Source: Dromaius novaehollandiae
Lineage: Eukaryota > Chordata > Aves > Casuariiformes > Dromaiidae
NCBI RefSeq assembly: GCF_036370855.1
Contig: NC_088101.1
Span: 68,323,559-68,387,558 of the forward strand
Direction of reading: 5' to 3'
Length of the DNA: 64,000 bases
Below, piece by piece: positions 1 to 39,115 of this stretch (positions are counted from its first letter, which is position 1; each line of letters begins with the position of its first letter). Position numbers and translations under genes: made by a program. The notes below the pieces were generated by a model. The model saw nothing but the letters and a program-made list of their open reading frames with translations, had not been told where the DNA came from and did no database searches.

Positions 1-10386
<10,386 letters not shown>

Positions 10387-11989
10387 TGAATTGTTATATA
10401 TAGAAATTGTTTTCAGAGGTTTGCATGAACCAAAATGTTTAGTTGACTTTTCTTGTTCATTGTTTCTAAGTGACCTGAGGTTCTCCCTGTCATAAATAGA
10501 ATGCTTAAGCACCTGAAGTGTATCTTTAATATACATATTCTATGCAAGACTTCTCTAAAATGAAAATTCTCTTAAGTTATTCTGAAATAGAAACCTAGAG
10601 TATGAATCCCAGGTTTGTCCTGAGGTGTATAAAAGTGACTAAATTCAGAAGTTCTGGTGTCTGATAGCATTCAAGCTTTTGATTAAAAGAGTAGTTCTGT
10701 GCTCTTCCTGGATTGTAGAACTCAAGAATAGCACTTTGGTTCTGTTATTTAGACAGCTTAGACAGCTACTAGTCTTCACAAAAATTGCTTTGAGTATTAG
10801 TTTTTTTCTGTACCACAAATATTGGGAGTTTTATCTCAGAAGTGCACTTAGTGATGTGTAGAAGTAGTTTGTAGAAAATAGGAAAAAAACTACAGGAGGA
10901 AAACAGGGTTTTCCAGGAAGTTTTAAATCCTTCACTTGAAATAGACTGTGGCTTTCTTAGTACTAATCTGTTGCTTTGAAACTGTTGTAACCATGCTCAT
11001 TAGTAGTTGGAGGTGGAAGAAAGGTAAGGAAAGGGACAGGTGTTGTGAAAAGTACTTGACTGCATCAACCTGAAATTCATATTTTTAGTAGGGAGAGAGG
11101 ACTCAACTAGCAAGAGTACTTGATTTTTGTATTTCTGTCTAATTAGTTTGCTCTGATGGTAGTGGTGCTGCTAATGAAAGCTTGCAGGTGACTGAAACAT
11201 CTTCATTTCCCCAGAAGGCTTGCTCAGCATTGGTTTACCTGTAGCCAATTTTCCTTTGTCCTGGAATGTTTTGCTGTAGGCACAGCTGTGGGGTTCAGCT
11301 GCGGGGCTCAGTAGCTGGAGTCTTGCCATTGATTTTTCTGGCCTCCAGGCTGGTTTTAGGCAGAAATGTTCGGCAGTTCTTGAAGATTCTGGAAAACTAT
11401 GTGGACAAGGTGCAGGATCGTATGACTTTCCTTATCAGAAGGATGCATCTATGAAGCTGAATAAAGGAAGATACTTAGATAAAAGTATGCAAGTGTAAAA
11501 TGTAAACTCTCTTTTTTTAGAAAGGCTTTTTTAGATGAAGAATTGCAGCAGTCTGAAGCAGAAGGTTCCTTCTAGCTGCTGCCTTCACTACCCACTTAAC
11601 TGGAAGTAACTTACATAGGCAATAAAATGATAGGAATTAGAACAAATTAGTTAAGATTGTATACAAGTTGATGATGGAAGCTGCATTGTCAGGCCCAAAA
11701 CCAAAAAAGTTTTAAGTACATTGGAAATCAAAGGAGTCTTATATTGTATGTCTGTTACTGAATGAAGATAAAATTGTTGTTAATGGTACAGAAATGTTCA
11801 ATTACATTTTCTTCCAATCCTGAAAGAGTAGAGGTATGATTATGTTGAATGGACTGCTTTTCAGTCAGTTAGTACCAAAGAAAATGCTAAAAATGATATC
11901 TATTAGGAATAACCATTTCAAAACCCAACTTGTATCATGTAATCCTTGTAAAGAGGAAAAGTCATGTCTTGATTGTTTTTTTAAAAAAA

Positions 11990-12120
11990 CTTAATATCAG
12001 GGAAATTCCAGCACATGGAAGGAATGTTGATGTGTTGTGCCAATATTCAAAAAGGGAAAGTGAGATGACCTGGATAACTGTAGGCAGAGTTGGAAAATCC
12101 AGGGAATTCAGTTTATAAAG
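11990..12120 (+). mobile_element. LINE (CR1/L2-clade) reverse-transcriptase relic
   Basis: Around 12039-12090 one frame reads PIFKKGK, stop, DDLDNCRQS. This resembles the PIFKKG...W.NYRPVSL segment near the start of reverse-transcriptase domains in CR1/L2-clade LINEs. The element is short, holds a stop and is surrounded by unrecognisable sequence, so it is an old inactive insertion in DHX15 intron 5. The exact family cannot be fixed by eye. Confidence 0.5.
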
Positions 12121-14368
12121 AAATAAAAATGTAATTTGCATTTCAGTCAGTATGTTTCTCCTAGATAATAGGTTTTGTCAAGTTTGTTTTCAGTTGTTGA
12201 AATTGCAAATTTTGTAGATTAATTATGTAGATGTGCATTTGAAGCATGTGATAAAGGACACTTTGAATGTCTCGAGACTGGCTAGCCTGCAGATCTCAGT
12301 TGTCTACTGGAGTTCTGTGAAATCAGTATTAGATTGTACACTCTAGCAAAATGAGCTAATCTGTGAATAAGTTTCATCTATAGTGATTTTACACTTGTGG
12401 GTGATTCATTTTGAAGGAGATGGAGATAAAGGATGACAAGGGAACTGTATAGATCTGTCCACATATCTTAGTAACCCAGGCATTTATGAATTAGGAGTAT
12501 GTTCTCCTCATACCCTTTTCTCCTTACAGCAGAATGCATCTTTATATATTTAGAAGGAAGAATCCAGGATGTACTTGGAGACTGGAAGTGCAGATCAACA
12601 CTGTTGTTCTTGAATGAAAATAAAGATCCTGAAATACATAATTGTGAAGTTCTGATGTCAGTGTTCCAGCAAGGTTTAAAATGTGATGTTGGTAAAACTG
12701 AAGCTGGTGTGGAAAATAGTTGCAAAATACGTTTGAAGTTTTGGCAGAATGCTTTGTAAATGAGCATTTATTTTTAAAGATGCACTTTTTGTTTTCCACA
12801 GTGAGGTTGGTTAAGCACTGGAACTGTGAAAGAAAGTAGCAGAGACTTTCCTATGAGAAAACCGAAGTCAGAATTGAAAACTTTTTGTTGCTCAGTAGTA
12901 GTGATTAAGTGAGGTTAAGGTATAGTATACTGGGCTGCATCTCACACAGATTATATCTTGTTTCAGCTTCACATGGAAGTTATTGGGGAGCTGGGAAACA
13001 TAAACTGAAAGGAGAGTAATACTAATAATTGTGCTAAAGGCAGGATGCTTCTTGCTTTTCATGCATTAGAGATGATGTAAGCATGAAATTTTTCAAGTAG
13101 ACCAAGTTGAAAAGATCTTGAATATTGAATCATGTTCAGACGAGTTCAGTTTTGACTTACTGACAGACCAGCTCTCAGCTGTGCTAAGTGTTGAGTCTTG
13201 CTCCATGGAAGACTTGGGGGTGGGGTGGGGGGGTGACAAGTACTTCATTTTGCAAAGTTTTGTTTTTCTGAATCTGTATTCAGGCCATTCTTGATCTCCT
13301 GAGATGTTATAGCTCAAAAGGCCAGTTGTTGTCTTGCCTGTTTCCTCATCTTACCACATACCATTTTGCTCTCATTGCTGGGAGAAGAAAGGGAAATTGG
13401 TAAAGACCGTGTAGCTTTAGGAACAAAGACAAATATTTTCTAGAAGACTTATGACATCAAAGCCAGATGTGGATGGCTGTGCCCCATCTATGATAGGAAC
13501 TCATAAGAGAAGGGGGAAATTTGAGGTGTCTCCTGAATATTTCTGTTTTGGGAAGCCTTTTCTATTTAAGCATTTATTTTTTTTCCTCACTGTCACTTCC
13601 AACAAGGTAAAATTGCCTCATTTATGTTGATTTTTCAACGTTTTTTTTTCTTTTCCTCTTCAGTGTTAAAGTTATGTCTGCTTGATTCATTTATGTGAGA
13701 TGAAACTCAGTCTAACTATAGTATAGAGGCTGATCTGCTGTAGTTAAAACTGTCATCTCATATTTTAAAAGGTTTTAAAATACTTTAACTGGAACAGTCT
13801 TGAAGTCTTGCTTATCTTGTGAGATAGCATAGGGGGAGAAAAGTGCTCCAGATGAAGGGTCAGCTGAAGAAAGGGTTTCTGAAATAATGTTCCCAAGGTT
13901 CATGGTTACAGAATTGTCCTGTTTGGTTTTGTAGGCCTGAGTACTCTGTGGTGTTAATTATTCCTAAAATAACATCACCTGTCACCATCTTTTTGGAGAA
14001 ACAGTTTTTGTAAAGATGATGGGGTAAGGTTTCAATCATCAGACTGAGCAGAGACTGACTAGCAAGTTAAACAGATGTTCATAGCTACCAGTTTGGCCTG
14101 CGAGCCAGAATGTTTGCAAGCACTTACAGTACCTAGATGGTTCAGCTCAGGGTAATGTACCTTTGGCCATTAGATTACACTGAAACTAAATGAGAGTTAA
14201 TTCAAGCATCATCCATGGCAGCTTTAAAAGCAGTGAAAGCACAGCTCAGTTCTCTTCCTGTGTATTTTCAGAAAGCTTTGTTCTGATGGTTGATATTGTT
14301 GAGAAGCTTTAAAAATGTTCTCTGGTTTAGGGATCAGATGGTCCCTTGCAGTTCTTTCAAAGTCTTGA

Positions 14369-14396
14369 ATAACTACAGTAATAAAACTGTAGTTAT
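14369..14396. repeat. Perfect 11-bp inverted repeat, 6-nt loop
   Basis: ATAACTACAGT, loop AATAAA, then ACTGTAGTTAT. The stem is perfect but AT-rich. It lies within intron 5, with no flanking features suggesting a microRNA or other RNA gene. Confidence 0.7.
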
Positions 14397-17072
14397 CTGG
14401 GTCATTCTTATTTTTAACAAGAGGTCCTGTGTTGCTACTTCTCAGCTTTGAGGTATTACCTCTGTTTTAATTTACCAGTCTTTACTATGGTGACTTTCTA
14501 AATCTTGCTTTTCTTCAGGGTTTTTTTGTAGGTACCATACAGAAACAAAGGGGAAGGGAATTGAGGTTATTGGATTGTATTGTTATCAGGTGGTAATTTA
14601 ACTCAGTAACATAATTTCCGCTAGTCCTCCCTGGTATTTTGGGATGTGGGGTGTTTTTTTTTCTTTTTTGCCACCTCTCAATTTCAGTAGAACTACTTTG
14701 GAGGGGGGGAAGAACTTGATGCAAGTGGATTGTTTGGCACCATCTTGCTTCTTAAAGATGTGATGTGCCAATTGAATAATATATGCAACTGCTTCTGTAT
14801 TTCTGTTCTGTTTTTCTTCAATATGTGCACCTCACTTTTATTGCAGAAATATCAGGGAAAGAAATGAAAGTGAATTTCTACTGAGCATTGTTTGAATAGT
14901 GTAATAAAGACTTTATATTCAACAGCAGATAAGGAACAAAAAATGGGACTATGCGTGATAAGCAAAATTAGTCTCTTGGTTCTGTGACTAATTTTATACA
15001 GCTCCTTTTAGATGAACTGCTAATATTTTCAAACCCTTAGTTTCTGATGCAGAGCTAGGGAATGTTAAGTATTGGAGCAATGAGATGATAAACTTAGGCA
15101 GTGGAGATATGGTATTACTGGAAGAATTTAGGGAGTTGGAGAGGTATTGGTCTGTTGTTCGCTTAGTTCTGAGTCTCTCAGTCTTAGCTGTGTGTTCTGA
15201 CACAGCCTGAGGAACTAATGTGTTCAAATTAAACCTAATGCTGGCACAGACTGCTTAAAAAATCATGTTTGGAAGATTTGCTATGATTAGGCTTTCAAAA
15301 ATGAGGTATTTTAGGAAAACTTGAGTAATCAAGGTATTATTAATAGAAGAGTCTTGTTCACATTTTCAACGTTGTTCTTGTTTTGGTAGTATTCGCTAAT
15401 ATAAATCAAAGGGAATGATGGGAAATTAATCACTTTAGAAGTGCATCACTGAAGGGAAAAGAAGTTAAGCCATAGGAAAACTATTATATCTGACCTTCTC
15501 GGTTTCAAATACTGACAGCTTTTCATAGTATCTTCCTAGCTTGTCTCTGTCAGGTTGAAGGAAGAAGCTTCTTGAAGGAGACCATCCTTTTGCCCTCCTT
15601 TCAGCAATGTGGAAGGCTTTATATTTACTTATGCTGTTAAGAAAAGAAGGAAATTTTAATGTAGTCATAGCATGTAGAAGAAAAGGATTTAGTTTTACAA
15701 ATAACAGGTGGGGCTCAGCTGTGCTTTCAGAAATGTTCTGAACTCATGTTCTAGCTGAAGTAATTCTTCTGCATGTTCTTCTGCGAGCACAAAAATGGTT
15801 ATTAGGATCTTCCTCAGGGATGAGGGTTGCAAGCAGTACTGGGCAGTATGAGACAGAAATGGAGGAGGAAGGGACAAACTACAAGAAGATAATTTTAGGC
15901 ATTAAAGAGACTAACATGCAACCAGTGCTTTCTGTGGTTAGCTTAACTATTGCGAAGGAGTAAGAGGCTGTTGACTGGTGAGCATTGACTGACTTACTCA
16001 GTACTCTCCTTACAAAGAGTAAACACAGCTGTCAGCTTGGTACCCTGCTTTAATTCAGTTCCTCTGCAATGATGCTGAACATACTAGTGTTAGCATGAGT
16101 AGTCTACTTCACCATTGATCCTAAACAATCAGTTTCTAGAAGTCATAGCAAACTTGTGGGAATACTGTGAACCAGTACTGTGGATGTTTACCCAGAGCTG
16201 CATATAGCTGTTAGTACTGACTTCGGCCTGAAGGATTCTGTCAGTATATATGACAGTCATTCCAGTGTTGATAAGGTACCTGGGTCTGTTGCTACTGTCA
16301 CAGTCCAGAAATTTTAATGGTGAAATAAGCATGCTCCTTGTGTCACTGGGAGATATGCCTTATATTAGTGTGATCAGTGGCAGTTTTATCAATATGCTTC
16401 AGTTGGTTCTTTTGCTATCCAGTACAGCTACTGCATCTGACATTGAGGGTATCTAAAATAAAAGGTAAATTGTACTTGTAGGATTCATGTTACAGTGTAG
16501 AAGATGGTACTTTACATAGCCCTCTGAGTGACAGAAGCTGTCTCAATAGCTCTTTGCCAATTCTTTGAAGTGTGGTGTGTTAACTTTTCTTGATTTGAGA
16601 TGAATGTATCAGACATCTTTGTGAGAGGATAGTGGATGGTCTTTAATGGTTAAAGCACCTGTAGCTGTCTGGTTTCATTTTCTTTCATTTTTTTTTCAGT
16701 TACTACACTTAATGCACTCCTCCCCCCAATCTACAGGCTTTATAGCCTTTTTCCAGAATGTGTGCATGTTTTGTGTACTCTTGCTATAGTATTTAACATT
16801 GTTTATGGTGGAGAGTGTGTGACTCTGCGTGTGCTGTTTTGGCTTTTGACTACTTGTAGTTATATACAATTACATGAAGTTTTCTCAATGTATTTCAGTG
16901 GAGCAAAGGTTCTGCTCTGTGTCAGTTTGAATCGTTTAATACCACCAGTTGTTGCACCTGTAGGCATATTGATCACTCATAAGGGAAAATAAAAGAAAGC
17001 AGTGCTCTTGATTTCTTGAGAGGTGGGTTTTTTTTGTTGCTTTTGGGGGTGCAGAGCAGCATTAGTTGTCAG

Positions 17073-17093
17073 CCCACTTCTTGAAGAAGTGGG
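17073..17093. repeat. Perfect 10-bp inverted repeat with 1-nt centre
   Basis: CCCACTTCTT, a single G, then AAGAAGTGGG. It sits in intron 5; function unknown. Confidence 0.65.
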
Positions 17094-17730
17094 TTAAGAT
17101 GGAGTAAAAGTCCTGACAGATTCAGGAGGCACAGGTAACCTCCCTATTGCTTTGTGAAAATACAGAAGCCTCCCCTACCATTTCTAATAAATCAGAAGGA
17201 AATTGTTTGCCTTGTTCTTGCTTGTTTTTTCCAAGACAAGATGCTGCAAAGCACTGGCTCCCCTACATGCTTAGATCTTGCTGAACTTTGTGGCACAAAA
17301 TGGAAGTTCCAGTTGACATTCTGAACTTCTTTGGTATCTCAGAATTGCTTTCTGACACTTAGGCTCCTGATTTGACAGTTAGCTGTTCTAAATACTGCCC
17401 AGTGTCAACCAGTGGTTTGACAACAAAGAAGCCTGTTCAGGGTTTTGTGTAAACAAGCCTTAATCACACCAACTCCTTGGAAGGAAAACTGTTTAAATTA
17501 GCTTAAATTTGGGCACTTAGATTCTCTTTCCTTGGTTAATGCTTTTTTTTGTTTGTTTGTAAACCATGTTTATCTAGTTGTAGGTACAAAACAAGGTATT
17601 GACTCTTGCTTGGATGTTTAGGTGACTTCACTTTTGTTAGTTGAAAAATATTCCTGAAGAGCTTAAGGGATAAAGAAGGCAGGAATGCAGTGGGGGTTTT
17701 CGGACACTTTGAGGAAAATCGGTGGTGCCG

Positions 17731-17758
17731 CCCCCCCCCCCCCCACACACACACACAC
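17731..17758. repeat. C14 followed by (AC)7 microsatellite
   Basis: A homopolymer of 14 C runs directly into seven AC repeats in intron 5. Likely length-variable. Confidence 0.95.
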
Positions 17759-20700
17759 TATGCCCCCACCTACCTCCTTGATCACTTCAGTATCCATGAA
17801 AAGAAATATTCTCTCTTGGATGCTTGCGGGTCTTTGGAGCTAATCCAAGTAGAATAGGTTATGCTGTTGAGTGCGTGAAAGAACATTGAGAACTCCACAT
17901 TAATATTTAAAATATACTGCTGTAGAGCTCTTATCTGCTGCCTGAATCTAGCTTCCACAGTATTTCAGCTGAACTATAGGTGCTGTAAGTATATGATCAA
18001 TACATTTTGATAGGATCAAGCAAGAAGTTTTTGAAAACTTTAATACAGACAGACTGTTGGCTGTGGTAATTCTAATGACTAGATGTGATGAAGTATAGGT
18101 ATAGTATGTTGAAAGTGTGTGGTGCTTGAGATAAATGAGCACTCTGACTAGCATGTAACCTTTTTTCCTGCTGTGGTTTGTTTGCTGATTACTTCTGTCG
18201 GTCAGCTCTTTTTCATATGAATGCATTGATGCACAATGTCATTGACAACAATTTTACTGAGAACTGTTTCTCAAATAATATTCCTAAAAGGTCCTTAATC
18301 TCTTAAGGTACTAGGATCAAATTCACTCCAGCACTGCCTGTGTCTGGCACCTGTTGCATGATAGACCTGCTTTCTTTGATTAATTCTGGAGCAGGTTCTT
18401 GTATGGACACACTAGGCTGACTCAACTGTAACTGTGGTTCCTCTGATCCTGTGCTTGGTCCTGTTGCCAGTACCCTGGTATCCTCTATCTCAAGTAGCCA
18501 GGACTTAAAGGAGTTTTTCTAAGCATAATTTTTAAGTGTAGCACAAGTTCAGTCTACCTTCCTTTTGCCCCTCCCTCCCCCTGCTCAAAGAAGAACCACC
18601 CTTTCTTACATGTGGGTTGACATTACTACTCCAAGTCTATTGCACAACCCCTTGAAAAGGGATTGTTAAGATGATGTGCAGATATTTAAATCTGTAAGAA
18701 AAGTTTTTCATACTTGAGTAATTCGAGGTTATTTAGCTTGTCCTCAGAGGATTAAAGTTAGGATTGTGTATTCAACCATATCTCCTATTTCTAGACTTAA
18801 ATGTTTTCAAGTGATGCAAAGGAATCTTTGACACTTAACTTTGAATGCTTAAATCTTTCAAGCTATTTTTACTACATATGCATCTTAGACTGTGTACTTC
18901 CAGATAGCTTTTTGGAATGGTTTCTCACATAAATCTCAGTTCTAGTCTGATGTTGGAATTGGAGGGTTCTTAAATCTCATCCTTCAGATGAAACTTAGGA
19001 TGAAAGTCAGGTGGTTGTGGATAAAACTGATGTAGAGATTACTTTCCTGGCAATGTGTTGAATACAAGGACCCCCCACCCCACCCACCCACACACTTTTT
19101 TTATTAAAGCAATTCAGTACTACTGGCTTCTTTTTATTAGTGCCTCTAAAAGAGCTTCAGTGGCTCTTGGTGACTCTCATCCTCCTTTCAGCAGCATATG
19201 ATGAAAGGTCCATAGATATCTCCACAAATCTGCAGAGAGTAATGATTATATATGCATTTGTCATCTCTGTGTTGAAGTATTTTAATGAGTTCCGATTAGG
19301 GATACTTAAACTACATCGAGAAACTCTAGGGAGAAAGAAAACTTTATCTCTTCTGAAAGCTGATGGGTAGCTGTGGACACATGCGACCTGGGGAGTGTGG
19401 TGCTCTCATTTATCACTGCTTGCTTGCTTATATTGTATTATGTCTTAAGTATAAACTGTCCTGGAGTCTAGTCATTAGCGTTGAAGATTAAGCATCCTGT
19501 CCATCTTCAGAGCTTTCCCAGTTATGAGTGTAATCTGCTCAGATTCCGTGGAACAGAATGTAGTGATGGTCAGAGCAGGAACTGATGTCTGTGCTATTTT
19601 TTAATTTTAGTATTTGGCTTGTTTTTTGAAAGATAAACTTTAATTTTATATTAAATATTTAATTGATGCCCAAATACCGGATTACCAGTTTATCAAGACT
19701 TTGACTAGGTGAAAATTTAAGGGAACACAGTATACCAAACTAGTTGACTATTTCCTTTGAAATACTTTACTTTTTCACCAGTATGAAAGTATTAATCTGT
19801 TCAGCTACTGTGTATGGTCTGTCAGTTAAGCTGGTTTTTTTTCTTTTACACTTGGAGGATTTTAATGAACTTTCAGAAGGGGTTTGTCAGTAGAATACCA
19901 GGTATTGCCATCTGTTTAAAGAAATTCTTTCTTGTTAGTAGACCAGTAGGGGGCATTCTAGCTCAGTTTCTTATCCAATATACCTTTCATAAAATATAAA
20001 AGGTATATTTCTTGGCAAAGTGCACCTTTGTTTAAAAGGCTTTTTTGTAAATATCTGCAGTTCATTCAAATTTGCAAGATAATGCCAGAAGGCATTAGGC
20101 TTATTAAAGAACTCTGATATCAAAGGGGATAGTCATGTGGCCTTTCTTTTGCCATACTTACGTTAATTCTATATACTGGTCAATATAGAACACAAGTATT
20201 GTACTTCCTATGCGCATTTAAAGCACTGTACGGAATAGTATTAAGCAAAAACTGGAAAGTATTTTTAAGAACAAATGAAGAAGACTCCCACATCTGTCAG
20301 ATTTACTTTATGTTCTATCTGAATGTATAGATTCTGAAAGGGAAGCTGATTTTGCTCTCCTAAATCCTGTTTAAAGCAGTAATTTTACAGAGCCTTTAGA
20401 TTACCTGAAGGTTTGCATGCACATCATTTTAACTTTAGGCTGGTGGTTTATTTATTATAAGGGAGATCTGGCTTACTTATTGGAATATACATGCTAGCCA
20501 TTTTCAGCTTTTTTCTGAATTGCTTCTGTTAATGGTGACTTCATTCTCCCATCAGTGGTTCAGCCAAAATCTCAATAGTTGGTAAGAGTACCTCTTGGTC
20601 ATAGCAATGGAGGCACTGTAATTTTTAAGCTGAAGTTTGAGTTGTTATTCACTGAGCTAATTTATGTGCACTTTAATTTTCTATTTTCATTAAATCTTTT

Positions 20701-21442
20701 CATAGCTACAGGTCATCCAACATAAGTGCAGTTGCTTTAAAATGAAAGTGAGTTTAAATGATTAGGCAGGGTTTAAACTTTCTTGTCTATCAAGTTGGTC
20801 AGAAAATGGGCTTGCAAATACTGTAGAAAATAGTAATATAAGTGCATGAAAAAAATCTTCCTTTGGCGTAGTTCTGACTTTAAGCTTAAATGGAGTTTCA
20901 GTTAAATTTGAAACAAAAATATGAAACGCTGGATTGAGGTTTGGTTCTTGAGCATCGATGTTTATACTGTAAAGGTGTTTGTTCTCATTAGGTACAATGA
21001 AGCAAATCTTCCATATAATTGCATTAGTGATACGTGACATCAAAGCTTAATTGGCTTATTTAAAATATCTTGCACATCAATTTCTTTTAGATTGTGAAAA
21101 TTGAAAAGGTCATGAGTGCAGTTTAATATTCCAGGGTGAGAGATTTCAATTTTAGTACAATTTGTAGGGAATTAATTAGGAAACACGTCTAAAAGAAAAA
21201 GGATGTTGAATGCAAATTAGGCTGTTCATTTGAGTACAGAAGCTGAGGCATCTTGAAGTGTTGTGGAAAATCCAGTGGAAATTCAGCAACCACCTTGATT
21301 TCCCTTCTTCCCCCTCTTTTTAGTAAAAGTTATTGCAATTTATTTTTCTTTGTCTAGACTTAATGTGATTGTCATAGGGTGCTCTAAAATAGAATGTTAC
21401 TGTTTTCATGGGCTTCTTTTAACCAATGCTTCTGTTTTGTAG

Positions 21443-37508
<16,066 letters not shown>

Positions 37509-38019
37509 TAGTCAAGAAGTACATTGTTCAATTTTATATTTGGAAGACAAGTTGTAGGCAATCTTACTAGTTTCAAAATATTTTTTCTGCCATTACCAGT
37601 CAGGAATTGACCATTAACTTATGAGTAGCTGAGAAGGTAATTTCATAAAATATTTTAAAGCAGCTATTAAAAAGATATAAACTACAAAATATGCACAGTT
37701 TTATCATGATTTGTAATCTGATAAAAATAGGGAAAGTATGCTTGTGTAATTCTCCCAGGAGAGGAGTAATTTCTTTTGCATGCTTTCCATATTTGCATTT
37801 CATTTTTAAATTAAATGAGTCACCAGTGCCTGAGTTCAGAGACTTTGAAATATCAGTACATATGTAGATCATGAATGCCTTTGTGCAGTGTGCCAGGACT
37901 TGACATTGAGCTGATCCAAATTGCTTTTTTTAAATCTTGGCTTAGTAATTTTTAAGTATGTCATTTTTTTTTTTTTCCTCCACCTTCAAGTTGCCTGGCT
38001 TCAAGTTGTATATCTATAG

Positions 38020-39115
38020 CCTTGCATTTGCTTTTGGTATTCTTGAACTATGCTGCTGGTATCGGAGGAAGTCTCCAGTCTCAAGATGTGTACTGTTTGT
38101 AACTCATTTGCCTCCTCAGCCGGGATGGGGAGGTGGAAGCCAGTCTCTACTATTACACCCTGGATGCTTTATGTTAGAATTCAGGTCCATTTTTATTTTT
38201 GTTATTATTATGATGTAGTCCCTTTCTGCTGTGTATTTCCTCTTCAGCATATCATCTTATACCTGGGACTAGAGAGTCACCTTCTGGCTCTTGCAGACTC
38301 AGGAGTATAGACCCTCTGCTGGGAGTCTTCATCCTTATCCAGTCCAGACCACTGTGATGGGCATATGGATGTTTCCCCAGCAAATGTGCATTCTGATGCA
38401 TCTCAGGAATGTGTCTGCTAGAGGTTCAGATCTCAGTTCTGAACAACTTTGTTGTTACTGTTTTCTTTGTTAAAGGCTGACCAATGGCCATTGCATTTCT
38501 TAATTTTGCACCTGGGCTGCACTCAGGTGATACTTGAGCACAGAAACTTACCTGTTGAAAAGACACTATTGGTCAGTGCTGTGCAGCTTAGAATGCTAAG
38601 CAGCTTGACAGGTGCTTGTTTACCACATCCTGACTGAGACACAGACTTGGGCACCAGATTATGTTTAAAAACAAAACAAAAAACCCTGAGGAGACTGTCT
38701 TCCCCAGGGTCAGGAAGCCAGCCGTATCTCTAGCATAAACACATTTCTGGGTTTTCAGAATGCATATATGTCAAGAAGTGCATTTCCCTATAATGTGAAT
38801 GGGAGATTAAGACTTTTTTTATGGCTATTTTGTTTAGTCCATGCTCTTGACTTGTGCTTCCCTATTCTTTCATCATGGAAAACTTTAACATACCTTCCCA
38901 CCTACACCTTTAATTCTGTGAACCTTTGCAAGACAAAGCAGTTCTGCCCAGCTGTCCTTGTTGGGCCCCGAGGCTGGCAGAGGCAAGTCTGGTTCCTAGA
39001 GCTTCACTTTTGCTTGGCAGAGTACCCTATGCCTTCCTCTACTTCTTCGGGCCTGTAAGAGGACTGCCCTTGGAAGTTGGTCCACTGTCAGAGTATATTT
39101 TATGCTTCTGAAAGG
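38020..39115 (+). mobile_element. Decayed DIRS-like retrotransposon fragment (tentative)
   Basis: This block is richer in GC than the surrounding intron and holds several overlapping interrupted open frames on the + strand. Around 38930-39030 one frame reads AVLVGPRGWQRQVWFLEL. It resembles the conserved (L/I)VAPRWPRQ.WF.EL segment of DIRS-type polyproteins, which occur in turtles and other reptiles. Frameshifts and stops break the frame throughout, so it is inactive. A Gypsy-like or other pol-derived relic is possible. The limits are approximate. Confidence 0.4.

Noticed and set aside
12468-12799. Overlapping 85-99 codon open frames on both strands in intron 5
   Set aside because: No homology or splice signals of an exon; three overlapping frames cannot all be coding.
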